DNA of 56,346 bases from Paenibacillus farraposensis (lineage in GTDB: Bacteria; Bacillota; Bacilli; Paenibacillales; Paenibacillaceae): the NCBI RefSeq assembly GCF_020736845.1, contig NZ_JAFFQR010000003.1, forward strand, positions 1 through 56,346, read 5' to 3'. Under the pieces are notes generated by a model, which made no database searches, was not told the DNA's origin, and saw only the letters and a program-made list of their open reading frames with translations. Below, in pieces: positions 45,906 to 56,332 of the stretch. Both the position numbers and the translations under genes were made by a program. Within the stretch, counting starts at the first letter, position 1. Every line of letters begins with the position of its first letter.

Positions 45906-45998
45906 TCATCCACAAATAGTCCACAAATACACAGATCATATTGTGAACTGTGGATAGATTTGTGGACAAATTAAGTGTTATCCACAATTTTATTCACA
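45906..45998. promoter_or_regulatory. Cluster of six DnaA-box-like sites
   Basis: Six 9-mers near the DnaA box TTATCCACA lie within 93 bases: TCATCCACA (45906, one mismatch), TAGTCCACA (45917, two), CTATCCACA on the minus strand (45949-45957, one), TTGTCCACA on the minus strand (45961-45969, one), the perfect TTATCCACA (45978-45986) and TTATTCACA (45990-45998, one). Both orientations occur. The stretch is AT-rich and lies between the divergent histidine-kinase and tadA genes, so it could be a DnaA-binding regulatory or titration site. Confidence 0.75.
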
Positions 45999-46007
45999 TC
46001 ATGTTAA

Positions 46008-46610
<603 letters not shown>

Positions 46611-46652
46611 TTGCATCTGATTGCTAAATTCCCATTGGGAGGAGATCAGCTT

Positions 46653-47219
46653 ATGTCTGTGAGCTTGTACAATACGCCACAAGGCATTTTTCTACGCCCG
46701 CTTGGCTTGAAGGATAGTGAATCCCTTCTCGCCCTCAGGCTCCAAAACAGGGATTCCCACGCGGTGTACGAGCCGCGGTACGAGGATTCATTTTTCACCT
46801 TGGAGAAACAACAGGACTACATCCGTCAGAGGCTGCGTCAAGCCGAGGAGGATCGAGGATACTTATTCGGTATCTTCCTCATAGAGGAAGAGCGACTTAT
46901 CGGTTATATTTCCATTTCCAATCTGGTACGCGGTGTTGGGCAATTTGCCGATATCGGCTACATGATGGATCAACAGGAACAGGGGCGTGGCCATATGACC
47001 GCTGCCTTGAAGTTAGTCATACAATATGCCTTTCGTGCCCTATCCCTTCACCGTCTTCAGGCGGGAACACTCCTGCATAATGAACGTTCACAGCGTGTGC
47101 TGAAAAAATGCGGCTTCCAGCCAGAAGGTATTGCCCGCAAGCTGGTCCAAATCCAGGGAACCTGGCAGGATCACCAGATGTTCGGACTTTTAGCTGAGGA
47201 TAACGTGTGGCAGACCTGA
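46653..47219 (+). CDS. RimJ/RimL-type N-acetyltransferase
   Basis: A 188-residue GNAT-family enzyme of the ribosomal-protein-alanine acetyltransferase subgroup, substrate unknown. Visible are the IFLRPLGLKDSESLLALR start, the acetyl-CoA loop DQQEQGRGHMTAALKLV (about 110-126), and HNERSQRVLKKCGFQPEG (about 147-164). GGGAGGAG lies eight bases before the ATG at 46653; the frame start at 46611 has no site. It follows tadA by 42 bases, probably in the same operon. Confidence 0.9.
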   Translation: MSVSLYNTPQGIFLRPLGLKDSESLLALRLQNRDSHAVYEPRYEDSFFTLEKQQDYIRQRLRQAEEDRGYLFGIFLIEEERLIGYISISNLVRGVGQFADIGYMMDQQEQGRGHMTAALKLVIQYAFRALSLHRLQAGTLLHNERSQRVLKKCGFQPEGIARKLVQIQGTWQDHQMFGLLAEDNVWQT

Positions 47220-47253
47220 ACGACAGCACAGGGTAAACACAGTAGCAGTATAC

Positions 47254-47287
47254 AAAAAACCGCCCGGCGTTAAGCCGAGCGGTTTTC
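47254..47287 (+). terminator. Terminator after the tadA-GNAT operon
   Basis: AAAACCGC..GGC-GTTAA-GCC..GCGGTTTTCC; the A run on the 5' side suggests it also serves the convergent lipoprotein gene. Confidence 0.8.
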
Positions 47288-47330
47288 CTATACCACTTGA
47301 TGATGCTACTTGCAGACCGTTATTTCACAC

Positions 47331-48407
47331 TTAAGGAGCAACAGTTTGCATTTTTTGTTGCAATTGTTCGATTGTCAGGACTTGGTCGTCTGTTGGAATA
47401 CCTATTTTAAATGTTGCTTTCTCATTGATCTTGCTGTATTGCGAGTAGCCCGTTACAAACAATTTTACGTTATCTTTTGTGGTTGGATCATTCAGTTCCA
47501 CATTTGCATTCAGGTCTTGGTATACAGGGATGTTATCCTTATTCAGAGCTGTATTCATGTCAAACTGTTTCACGGTCAAATAGTTTTTCAGTTCATCCAG
47601 TTTTTTACTCACTTCACTGGTGTTGGATTGCAGTTCTTTTTTGGCTTCAGCCAGCTCTTCCTTCTTCACTTGCAGCATGCTAGCATATTCGTCCTTGGAC
47701 ATGATATCCAGGACTTTCGGAAGCGACTTGGTAATAAATGTATTCGATGCTTGCTTCACATTGTCGTTCGTAATTTTGAATTGAACCACTTGTTTAGCTT
47801 CAACGCCTTGTGGCAATTTAGCATCTTTAGGATCAATATTAAAGAAATACGTAGCTTGATCGTAATCGCCTATAATTGCAGCAATCACTTCGTTCGCAAA
47901 TTTTTGCGATTTTGCCTGATCCATCATTGCAGGGTTGAATTCTTGTCCGGATTTCTTAGCCAGTTCTTGTGGATCGACAATCAGGAATTTGCCTACAACA
48001 TCCTGTGGAAGCGGATAAAATGGAACATTCGGAATTTTAACGTATAGTTTATCTTTAGTCATTACCATTGGAATCGTAAAGCTGGTGGAAAGGTCACCTT
48101 TCAAATGAATGCCCAAGGTCATTTCAGATTGGAAAGGTTCCTTTTGATATACGCCGTCCAAAGTAATGTCTGCATTTTTCAGCATATTTGTTATCATTGT
48201 GCTTCGCTCACCTGGAAGTGAAGCAGATGTAATAGTCAGATCTTTTACTGTGAATTGACTTTTGGATTCATAAGAGTTCAACTTCATTGCATTTGCTGTA
48301 CCGGTCGTAATTGCTTCCTTCGGTTCCAGCTTCTTGCTGCAACCTACCAGGGCTACCGTTAAAAGCAGCACCATCGTGAGTACCAGGACGGTCAACTTTT
48401 TACTCAT
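47331..48407 (-). CDS. Predicted lipoprotein of unknown function
   Basis: A 358-residue exported lipoprotein: signal peptide with lipobox LVGC (Cys23 would carry the lipid). The mature part is a mix of beta strands and, at about 260-295, a charged helical, probably coiled-coil segment (VKKEELAEAKKELQSNTSEVSKK in part). It resembles in size and layout other Paenibacillus lipoproteins with two LolA/LppX-like halves, but I cannot name a family. AGAGGAG precedes the ATG. It stands alone between two terminator regions. Confidence 0.8.
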   Translation of the reverse strand: MSKKLTVLVLTMVLLLTVALVGCSKKLEPKEAITTGTANAMKLNSYESKSQFTVKDLTITSASLPGERSTMITNMLKNADITLDGVYQKEPFQSEMTLGIHLKGDLSTSFTIPMVMTKDKLYVKIPNVPFYPLPQDVVGKFLIVDPQELAKKSGQEFNPAMMDQAKSQKFANEVIAAIIGDYDQATYFFNIDPKDAKLPQGVEAKQVVQFKITNDNVKQASNTFITKSLPKVLDIMSKDEYASMLQVKKEELAEAKKELQSNTSEVSKKLDELKNYLTVKQFDMNTALNKDNIPVYQDLNANVELNDPTTKDNVKLFVTGYSQYSKINEKATFKIGIPTDDQVLTIEQLQQKMQTVAP

Positions 48408-48541
48408 GGTGTAGATTCTCTCCTCTCGTAATTAACCCCTTTTTATAGTGTAAATAAAAAAATACACACTCTCTTTATTTTACCGCATTTTCTCAAACAA
48501 CGAAATACTTATTGGAAAAATTTCTTACAATAAGCACAAAG

Positions 48542-48567
48542 ACACCCCGGCTCTTAACCAGGGTGTA
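48542..48567 (-). terminator. Weak hairpin after the small spore-protein gene
   Basis: ACACCCTGGTT..AGCCGGGGTGT on the minus strand, followed by CTTTGT only. It is 42 bases after the SspP-like stop and may end that operon. Confidence 0.4.
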
Positions 48568-48608
48568 CTGTATTATGCAATATATTTTTAGGAAAAAAGT
48601 CTATATGC

Positions 48609-48764
48609 TTATGACCCTTCTCTGTTGTGATGAGAGACGTGATTTCGTTGTTTCACCTTTTTAGAGCCGGACAGCGGCTCCTGCTGATGATTACGCTCAC
48701 GTTTTTCGTTTCCTCCACCGGAATCCTGTGCCTCGGGGACAGGTATGACTTTAGACTTGCCCAT
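48609..48764 (-). CDS. sspP: Small acid-soluble spore protein P-like
   Basis: A 51-residue hydrophilic, basic protein. Its core QEPLSGSKKVKQRNH (28-42) matches the PEPLSGSKKVKNRNH signature of SspP, a minor spore protein of Bacillus, and the end is His-rich as in that family. The N terminus differs. GGAGG lies eight bases before the ATG. It would be made in the developing spore; no sporulation promoter was checked with certainty. It is the last of three small minus-strand genes (49373 to 48609) that may form an operon. Confidence 0.82.
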   Translation of the reverse strand: MGKSKVIPVPEAQDSGGGNEKRERNHQQEPLSGSKKVKQRNHVSHHNREGS

Positions 48765-48835
48765 TTATGCATCCTCCGTTCTCAGTCTTTACGCTAATTC
48801 ATCATAAAATCCGTATATTTCCATTTTAATTAGGA

Positions 48836-49006
48836 CTATAGATGGTGCAGGTCCTCCGTTTTATCGTGATTTAGTGAATCTTGATGACGGCGGTCATTCC
48901 GATCCTGCTGCACCTGTTGTGCCTGATGGCTATTCACTGGACGCTGCTCCAAATCATCTACAATGTTGGACAGGTTCTTATCCAGTCCGTTTTTGGCTTT
49001 TGTCAT
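48836..49006 (-). CDS. Small hydrophilic protein of unknown function
   Basis: A 56-residue very polar protein, rich in Gln, Asp, His and Asn (MTKAKNGLDKNLSNIVDD at the start, ending KTEDLHHL). No membrane segment and no known family. GGGGGTAAGG precedes the ATG. It starts 25 bases after the preceding gene and stops 71 bases before the SspP-like gene, so all three may be made together, possibly in sporulation. The composition is like that of small spore proteins, which is only a hint. Confidence 0.55.
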   Translation of the reverse strand: MTKAKNGLDKNLSNIVDDLEQRPVNSHQAQQVQQDRNDRRHQDSLNHDKTEDLHHL

Positions 49007-49031
49007 GTAACCTTACCCCCATCCTCCATAA

Positions 49032-49373
49032 CTATGAATGCGTCAACGACTGTAACGTCTGGGCACATTGATGAATATGCCGAGTGTAATCGGACACCAA
49101 CTGTTGGATGATATCTGTTCGTTCATCTACAGTCTTCCCATCCTGTTCTACATCGATCAAGCTAACCTGCACTTCCCGGGAATCGACATAGGTGCATGCA
49201 AAGTCGAAGGAGTACATTTGGCGGCCCTCTACCTCAATGTGGATTCGGATAGCCCGGCTGTCTGCCTCATCTGCCTGCACCTGTGCTTTATCTCCTGAAT
49301 TTAAAAGAATCGGCAGTTGTTCCTGCCAAGCTTCTACCAGCTTTTGCTGATCTACTGTCATTTCTCGATTCAT
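49032..49373 (-). CDS. Conserved hypothetical cytoplasmic protein
   Basis: A 113-residue acidic protein without membrane segments. It has a helical start (REMTVDQQKLVEAWQEQLP), a beta-rich centre (RAIRIHIEVEGRQMYSFDF, YVDSREVQVSLIDVEQDG) and a helical end. I do not recognise a family. GGAGGTG precedes the ATG. It is the first of three small genes upstream of the spore protein gene and lies just downstream of the tRNA-Ser terminator. Confidence 0.7.
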   Translation of the reverse strand: MNREMTVDQQKLVEAWQEQLPILLNSGDKAQVQADEADSRAIRIHIEVEGRQMYSFDFACTYVDSREVQVSLIDVEQDGKTVDERTDIIQQLVSDYTRHIHQCAQTLQSLTHS

Positions 49374-49422
49374 GCCAGCACCTCCACATCTGATAACGTG
49401 TGAAAAAAGCAGGTTTTTTATA

Positions 49423-49503
49423 CAACAAAAAAGCCATTCCTTACGATCTCTGTCTAGCCTTAAAGGCCAATGTATCAGCTATCGTATTTGAATGGCTTGG
49501 TTA
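49423..49503 (-). terminator. Terminator after tRNA-Ser
   Basis: Minus-strand AAGCCATTC-AAATACGAT pairs across a long loop with ATCGTAA-GGAATGGCTT, followed by TTTTTTG, 11 bases after the tRNA end. Confidence 0.75.
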
Positions 49504-49513
49504 TTTTATCATA

Positions 49514-49602
49514 TGGCGGAGAGGATGGGATTCGAACCCATGTGAGCTTGCACTCTAACGGTTTTCAAGACCGCCCCGTTATGACCGCTTCGGTACCTCT
49601 CC
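49514..49602 (-). tRNA. tRNA-Ser (UGA)
   Basis: An 89-base class II tRNA on the minus strand. The acceptor arms GGAGAGG and CCTCTCC pair and CCA is encoded at 49514-49516. The anticodon loop is CTTGAAA, giving TGA, which reads UCA-type serine codons. A long variable arm (GAGTGCAAGCTC region) and GGTTCGAATCC T-arm are present. It lies next to serS, as trnSL-Ser1 does in B. subtilis. Confidence 0.97.
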
Positions 49603-49686
49603 AAGTGGTAAATCGATAAGCTGCTCCTACCAATAACTCAGGCGCAACAAATTTATTTTACCACAGACTTTCTACAAATGCAACGA

Positions 49687-50970
49687 TTAATGCTTGGGAG
49701 TAATTGCCTCAACGCCTCGCATGTATGGACGTAGCACTTCCGGAATCATGACGCTTCCGTCTTCCTGCTGATAATTCTCCAAAATAGCAGCCACCGTACG
49801 CCCTACAGCCAATCCTGAGCCGTTCAGCGTATGTACAAATTCAGGCTTCGCTTTTGAATCTGGACGGAACCGGATATTCGCACGGCGCGCCTGGAAGTCT
49901 TCAGTGTTGGAGCATGAAGAAATTTCACGATACATGTCGCTCTCAGGCAGCCATACTTCCAAATCATACGTTTTGGCAGCAGTAAAGCCCATATCCCCGG
50001 TGCAAAGTGCCAGCACACGATATGGAAGCCCAAGGAGCTGTAGAACACGCTCAGCATCATTCGTCATCTTCTCCAATTCCTCGTAGGAGGTATCCGGATG
50101 CACCAGCTTGACCATTTCTACCTTATTGAACTGATGCTGACGAATCAAACCGCGGGTGTCTCGTCCAGCTGATCCAGCTTCTGAACGGAAGCAAGAGCTG
50201 TATGCCACATAATACTTTGGAAGCTGCTCCGCATTCATAATTTCTTCGCGGTGGTAGTTCGTTACCGGAACTTCAGCTGTAGGAATGAGGTAGTACTCGG
50301 TATCACGCAGTTTAAACAAATCCTCTTCAAACTTCGGAAGTTGTCCTGTTCCATACAAACTGTCACCATTCACAATGTACGGAGGGAGCATTTCTTCGTA
50401 CCCATGCTCACTGCTGTGCAGATCCATCATAAAGTTAATCAGCGCACGCTCCAGTCGTGCTCCCAGCCCTTTGTAAAACGTAAAACGAGAGCCGGTTACC
50501 TTAGCAGCGGCCTCAAAATCAAGAATGTCCAGGTTCTGCGCCAATTCCCAATGCGCTTTGGGCGTAAAGGAAAACTCACGCGGCTCCGACCAGCGACGGA
50601 TTTCAACATTATCCTCTTCCGAGGCACCTACCGGCACAGTTTCATTTGGAATATTCGGAATGGACATCACTTGTTCGTCGATCTGAACCTCCAGCTCGCG
50701 CACTTGCTCATCCAATTCTTTAATACGGTCGGAGACCTGACGCATTTCGGCAATAAGATCATCCGCATTTTCCTTGTTCTTCTTTAGCTTGGCTACTTCA
50801 CCGGATACGACATTCCGGCGATTTTTGAGTGCTTCACTCTCCTGAAGCAATTCACGGCGTCTTACATCCAGATCTGTAAAACCATTAATCAGATCCAGCG
50901 ATTTGCCCCTGTCCTGTAAAGCTTTCTCAACCCGACCAAGCTCGTTGCGTAAAATCTTTATATCTAACAC
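49687..50970 (-). CDS. serS: Seryl-tRNA synthetase
   Basis: SerS charges tRNA-Ser; a class II synthetase. The 427-residue protein begins with the long antiparallel coiled coil (about 30-100, rich in Glu and Lys) that grips the variable arm of the tRNA. The catalytic core follows, with motif 2 [14 protein letters not shown] (about 254-267) and motif 3 [16 protein letters not shown] near 388-403. The start is GTG with GGGGGGA upstream. Only 36 bases separate it from pdxT, so there is no T-box and it is probably in one operon with pdxS and pdxT. Its substrate tRNA-Ser lies 84 bases downstream. Confidence 0.97.
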   Translation of the reverse strand: MLDIKILRNELGRVEKALQDRGKSLDLINGFTDLDVRRRELLQESEALKNRRNVVSGEVAKLKKNKENADDLIAEMRQVSDRIKELDEQVRELEVQIDEQVMSIPNIPNETVPVGASEEDNVEIRRWSEPREFSFTPKAHWELAQNLDILDFEAAAKVTGSRFTFYKGLGARLERALINFMMDLHSSEHGYEEMLPPYIVNGDSLYGTGQLPKFEEDLFKLRDTEYYLIPTAEVPVTNYHREEIMNAEQLPKYYVAYSSCFRSEAGSAGRDTRGLIRQHQFNKVEMVKLVHPDTSYEELEKMTNDAERVLQLLGLPYRVLALCTGDMGFTAAKTYDLEVWLPESDMYREISSCSNTEDFQARRANIRFRPDSKAKPEFVHTLNGSGLAVGRTVAAILENYQQEDGSVMIPEVLRPYMRGVEAITPKH

Positions 50971-51006
50971 AGGTAATCCCCCCTACAATACAAACCTGAC
51001 TTTCCG

Positions 51007-51573
51007 CTATTCGCGGACCATATCCACAAAATACTGATGTAACCGGTAGTCATCTGTTAATTCCGGGTGGAAGGATGAAGCTAGCAGGTGCCCTTGACGG
51101 GCCGCCACGATCTCACCGTTATATTCAGACAGCACGTCTACTCCCGCACCAACCGACTGTATTAACGGCGCGCGTATGAACACTGCACGTACCGGTTCCT
51201 CAATGCCTTTAATGTTCAAATCTGTTTCAAAGCTTTCCCGTTGGCGACCAAAGGCATTACGTGATACTGTAATATTCATCAGCCCCAAGTGTGCTTCTTC
51301 CTGTCCTTGAATCTGTTTGGCCAGCACGATTAATCCCGCACAGGTACCAAATATAGGCTTGCCTTGATCAGAAAACTGACGTATAGCATCTATAAATTCA
51401 TACTTGCGCATTAGCTTGCCGATGGTTGTGCTTTCACCGCCGGGAATGATAAGACCGGACAGCTCATCGAGCTGTTCGATCTTTTTCACCGCCACACCTT
51501 CAGCACCTGCGCATTCAACACTGCGAATATGCTCAGCCACAGCGCCCTGCAGCGATAATACTCCAATTTTCAT
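51007..51573 (-). CDS. pdxT: Glutaminase subunit of PLP synthase
   Basis: PdxT hydrolyses glutamine and feeds ammonia to PdxS for pyridoxal 5'-phosphate synthesis. The 188-residue class I glutaminase has nucleophile Cys78 in GTCAGL, the PGGESTT oxyanion loop (44-50) and the His/Glu pair in SFHPELTDD (near 168). GAAGGG lies before the ATG at 51573; the frame start at 51597 is unsupported and would overlap pdxS. It starts 17 bases after pdxS ends. Confidence 0.96.
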   Translation of the reverse strand: MKIGVLSLQGAVAEHIRSVECAGAEGVAVKKIEQLDELSGLIIPGGESTTIGKLMRKYEFIDAIRQFSDQGKPIFGTCAGLIVLAKQIQGQEEAHLGLMNITVSRNAFGRQRESFETDLNIKGIEEPVRAVFIRAPLIQSVGAGVDVLSEYNGEIVAARQGHLLASSFHPELTDDYRLHQYFVDMVRE

Positions 51574-51590
51574 GCCGGTCCCTTCTTTCC

Positions 51591-52472
51591 TTACCAACCG
51601 CGATCCTGCATGCGTTCATGCGATGCCAGCTTGGAAATTTCAATGCCTTTCATAGGAGTGCCCAAATTTTTGGATACTTCTGCAATCAGCTTGTAGTCTT
51701 TATAATGAGTAGTCGCTTCCACAATGGCCCGCGCAAATTTCTCAGGGCTGTCCGATTTGAAAATACCTGATCCTACAAATACGCCATCGGCGCCCAAATG
51801 CATCATCAATGCGGCATCAGCAGGTGTTGCTACCCCGCCCGCTGCAAAGTTTACCACTGGCAGCTTGCCGTGCTCATGCACTTCCAACAGCAGCTCGTAA
51901 GGAACGCCGAGGTTTTTAGCTTCAGCATACAGCTCGTCCTTCGACAGATTCTGCACCTTGCGAATTTGACCGTTGATCAAGCGCATGTGCCGAACAGCTT
52001 CAACAATATTGCCTGTTCCAGGCTCACCCTTGGTCCGGATCATAGATGCACCTTCTCCAATACGACGCAGTGCTTCTCCCAAGTCCTTAGCTCCGCAGAC
52101 AAAAGGAACGGTGAACTCACGCTTATCGATATGAAAAACTTCATCCGCAGGTGTCAGCACTTCGCTCTCGTCAAGATAGTCAACACCAAGAGATTCCAGC
52201 ACCTTTGCCTCCACATAGTGACCGATACGAGCCTTGGCCATAACGGGAATAGAAACAACCTTCATAACCTCTTCCACAATCGTCGGGTCAGCCATACGGG
52301 CAACACCACCGGCCGCACGGATATCCGAAGGCACCCGTTCAAGAGCCATTACGGCTGTAGCACCTGCTGCCTCTGCAATTTTAGCCTGCTCAGCGTTCAT
52401 GACATCCATGATTACGCCGCCTTTTTGCATTTCTGCCATACCTCTTTTTACACGCGATGTTCCCGTTTCCAT
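51591..52472 (-). CDS. pdxS: Synthase subunit of PLP synthase
   Basis: PdxS makes pyridoxal 5'-phosphate from ribose 5-phosphate, glyceraldehyde 3-phosphate and ammonia; twelve subunits each bind one PdxT. The 293-residue protein is highly conserved: VIMDVMN (20-26), Lys80 in [11 protein letters not shown], which forms the sugar Schiff base, and [19 protein letters not shown] lies seven bases before the ATG. A sigma-A promoter is upstream, so pdxS-pdxT-serS may be read separately from dacA. Confidence 0.97.
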   Translation of the reverse strand: METGTSRVKRGMAEMQKGGVIMDVMNAEQAKIAEAAGATAVMALERVPSDIRAAGGVARMADPTIVEEVMKVVSIPVMAKARIGHYVEAKVLESLGVDYLDESEVLTPADEVFHIDKREFTVPFVCGAKDLGEALRRIGEGASMIRTKGEPGTGNIVEAVRHMRLINGQIRKVQNLSKDELYAEAKNLGVPYELLLEVHEHGKLPVVNFAAGGVATPADAALMMHLGADGVFVGSGIFKSDSPEKFARAIVEATTHYKDYKLIAEVSKNLGTPMKGIEISKLASHERMQDRGW

Positions 52473-52515
52473 ATCGTTGCCTCCTGTAAGGGTTACGTTT
52501 AGATTCTAACTTAAT

Positions 52516-52544
52516 ATTCTACCGCACAGATGCCAAATACACAA
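52516..52544 (-). promoter_or_regulatory. sigma-A promoter of pdxST-serS
   Basis: Minus strand TTGTGT (52539-52544), a 17-base spacer, TAGAAT (52516-52521), between the dacA terminator and pdxS. Confidence 0.65.
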
Positions 52545-52573
52545 TCATTTCAAGCCGCAAATAAGTACGAAGA

Positions 52574-52620
52574 ATAAAAAAATCTCGGCTCACTCTATCG
52601 TAAACTAGAAGAGATTTTTA
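52574..52620 (-). terminator. Terminator after dacA
   Basis: Minus-strand AAAAATCTC...GAGATTTTTTT hairpin with a long inner part; the dacA stop codon is in its 5' flank. Confidence 0.75.
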
Positions 52621-53993
52621 ATCCCCTGGAACAATTCACCAAAGAAATGGCCAATTGCGCGGAAAAGCATTCGGAACCAGCCGCCCTCTTCTACTGGCGT
52701 CGTCGTAATCAGATCTACCGTCTTGACCTGGCCTTTATCGGAGCCATCCGTTTTGTACGTATACGTAATCGTTCCGACTTTTGCCCCTTGCTTCAAAGGA
52801 GCCACGAGTGAGCTTGCCGGGGTAATGTTAGTTGTAAAGGTTACCTTAGGATTGCTTGCGCCCTTAGGTACTACAAAACTTACTGCATCCTTCGTCACGA
52901 CAGGCACTTCCGTTTCTGTACCTTTGGTGACAGGCACGTTCTCTACACCTTTAACTACAGTCTTTGGTGCCACGACCTGCTTTACTTCAAAATTATCAAA
53001 CCCGTAATTCAGTACTTTGGCCGTCTCTGTAAAACGGTGGGGTTCAGAATCTGCTCCCATAACTACACTGATAAGACGCATTCCGTTGCGCTCGGCCGTT
53101 CCCGTAAAGCAGTTACCCGCATTGCTCGTATGACCCGTCTTCATTCCATCCAGTCCCGGATAAGCGAACTTTTTGAAGTTAGTTATGTTTTTATTTGCTT
53201 CCAGCATCCAGTTGTAGTTAACAATCGGCGCCTTATCCGTCGGGCGGAATTTGTAGGATTGAATCGTCGTAAACCGTTTATAATCCGGATGATCCTTAAT
53301 GATATTACTAGCTAATATCGCTGCATCTCTTGCTGACATTACCGTCTCCCGATCAGTATTGGGCTGGAATGCTTCTGGCATATCCTTACGGTCCAAGCCT
53401 GTGGCGTTGATAAAATACGTATTCTTCATGCCCATTTTCTGAGCCGTCTCATTCATTAATTTAACAAAATCCTGTTCCGTACCGGATACACGCTCGGCCA
53501 AGGCTACCGTTGCATCATTAGCAGAACCTACCGCCATGGCAATATACAGCTCTTCTACCGTATGTTGATCACCTTTAGCCAAAAAAATACGCGATCCGAC
53601 GCTCTGAGCAGCGTTATCATTAACCGTAACCTTATCGGTCCATTTGAGCTTGCCCTGCTTGACCTGCTCAGCCACGATGTATTCAGTCATCATTTTAGTC
53701 ATACTGGCAGGCGGAAGCGGCTCATCCGGGTTCATGGACAGCAGCACCTGCCCTGTGGAAGGCTCAATCAGAATGGCTGAACGTAGTGCCAGACTAGGCG
53801 GGTTAACAGAGCCTGTTCCGACAATATTCATCGACGCTGTAGTTGTTCCGGCAGCAAAAGTAGCCACGGTCGGATCCAAATGGCTGACTACAGGCAATGC
53901 CGACATATACATCATATTAAGCACCATGACCGCAGTTACGCTCTTCTTAATCATGCTGCGTTTACTTTTTTGCTTTTGATTGTTCGCTTTCAA
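52605..53993 (-). CDS. dacA: D-alanyl-D-alanine carboxypeptidase (PBP5)
   Basis: DacA trims the terminal D-Ala from peptidoglycan stem peptides at the outer face of the membrane. The 462-residue protein has an N-terminal hydrophobic export segment (about 15-36), catalytic Ser97-x-x-Lys100 in PPASMTK, Ser157-Ala-Asn in GSANDATVAL, KTG in DGMKTGHTSNAG (near 285), the PBP5 beta-domain, and a C-terminal amphipathic helix (WFRMLFRAIGHFFGELFQG) that binds the membrane. AGAGGAG lies ten bases before a TTG at 53993, preferred over the ATG at 54014. Between guaB and pdxS as in B. subtilis. Confidence 0.96.
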   Translation of the reverse strand: MKANNQKQKSKRSMIKKSVTAVMVLNMMYMSALPVVSHLDPTVATFAAGTTTASMNIVGTGSVNPPSLALRSAILIEPSTGQVLLSMNPDEPLPPASMTKMMTEYIVAEQVKQGKLKWTDKVTVNDNAAQSVGSRIFLAKGDQHTVEELYIAMAVGSANDATVALAERVSGTEQDFVKLMNETAQKMGMKNTYFINATGLDRKDMPEAFQPNTDRETVMSARDAAILASNIIKDHPDYKRFTTIQSYKFRPTDKAPIVNYNWMLEANKNITNFKKFAYPGLDGMKTGHTSNAGNCFTGTAERNGMRLISVVMGADSEPHRFTETAKVLNYGFDNFEVKQVVAPKTVVKGVENVPVTKGTETEVPVVTKDAVSFVVPKGASNPKVTFTTNITPASSLVAPLKQGAKVGTITYTYKTDGSDKGQVKTVDLITTTPVEEGGWFRMLFRAIGHFFGELFQGIKNLF

Positions 53994-54186
53994 ATGAATA
54001 CAAACTCCTCTCATACCTTAACCCGATCCGTTATGTATAACGGGCGGCGGTTATAGCCTCTGCCAGGCAATGTAATTAAAGTTCAGTGTCATATCGTTAA
54101 TTGAATCTAGCTACTAAGTTCAGACCTATTATGAGTGTGCTCGTAACAAGACGGACACCTGTCTATTCTATCACAGGGGTATCTCT

Positions 54187-54226
54187 AAAAAAAGACAGGC
54201 AGAGTGAATTGCGCTCTGCCTGTCGT
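54187..54226 (-). terminator. Terminator after guaB
   Basis: Minus-strand 11-bp stem GACAGGCAGAG..CTCTGCCTGTC followed by seven T residues, 22 bases after the guaB stop. Confidence 0.93.
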
Positions 54227-54247
54227 CAAGTCTATTACAACCGAACT

Positions 54248-55720
<1,473 letters not shown>

Positions 55721-55751
55721 TCAAATGTTTAGTCTGTATTGGTCTTGTTGT

Positions 55752-55828
55752 CTGTCCGATACGGACAAATCAAGGCTCTCTAAAAATATATTAATTGCAA
55801 TCTTAGCAAAGCAGTATAGGGGTGTCAA
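55752..55828 (-). promoter_or_regulatory. guaB promoter and leader hairpin
   Basis: Minus strand TTGACA (55823-55828), 17 bases, TAAGAT (55800-55805). A TTGTCCG-TAT-CGGACAG hairpin follows in the leader (55752-55768); it lacks a T run and no purine aptamer is seen. Confidence 0.75.
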
Positions 55829-55995
55829 GCCTTTATCAACAGCCTCAAGCCTTAGTATCTCCCTGTATAAACAAGTGTACTCCTATGGAGGACAATCCTT
55901 GGGAATAAGCATTTTTAAAAAATTGCGACATTCCCAATTGTATATTTCCGACTTGGGTAAGCTGCATAAAAGTAATTTTATAATCTGGCCATACA

Positions 55996-56034
55996 CGAAA
56001 AAGGACCACAATCTCATCGAGATCACGGTCCTCT
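55996..56034 (-). terminator. Terminator of the right rRNA operon
   Basis: Minus-strand AGGACCGTGATCTC-GATG-AGATTGTGGTCCTTTTT, ten bases after the 5S gene. Confidence 0.92.
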
Positions 56035-56043
56035 TTGCTTGTT

Positions 56044-56160
56044 GCTTGGCGGCGTCCTACTCTCCCAGGACCCTGCGGTCCAAGTACCATCGGCGCTGGA
56101 GGGCTTAACGGTCGTGTTCGGGATGGGTACGTGTGGAACCCCTCCGCTATCGCCACCAAA
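56044..56160 (-). rRNA. rrf: 5S ribosomal RNA
   Basis: 117 bases on the minus strand, from TTTGGTGGCGATAGCGGAGG to GTAGGACGCCGCCAAGC, with the paired ends and the CCCGAACACG and GCGCCGATGGTA internal segments of Firmicute 5S rRNA. Confidence 0.97.
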
Positions 56161-56332
56161 CATGAATGGATCTCATCCATTCTAACGTACAGATTTCCGG
56201 CACCACGCTCCTGCGTGTATGAAAATCGAACGTATTCGTATGTAGTTCTACATACCGTATATAGTCCTACATACTTTCAAGGTGTTACACCCTGAAAACT
56301 GGATCCGAAACTCCACTTGCGTTCTATTCTTA

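Noticed and set aside
47310..48047. 245-codon plus-strand frame antisense to the lipoprotein gene
   Set aside because: It is Phe/Ile/Cys-rich, lacks a ribosome site, and opposes a lipoprotein with a clear lipobox and start signal.
50971..51006. Possible T-box before serS
   Set aside because: Only 36 bases separate pdxT and serS, too short for a T-box; none was seen before argS either.
55752..55768. Purine or other riboswitch in the guaB leader
   Set aside because: Only a simple seven-base-pair hairpin is present; conserved purine aptamer bases are missing.
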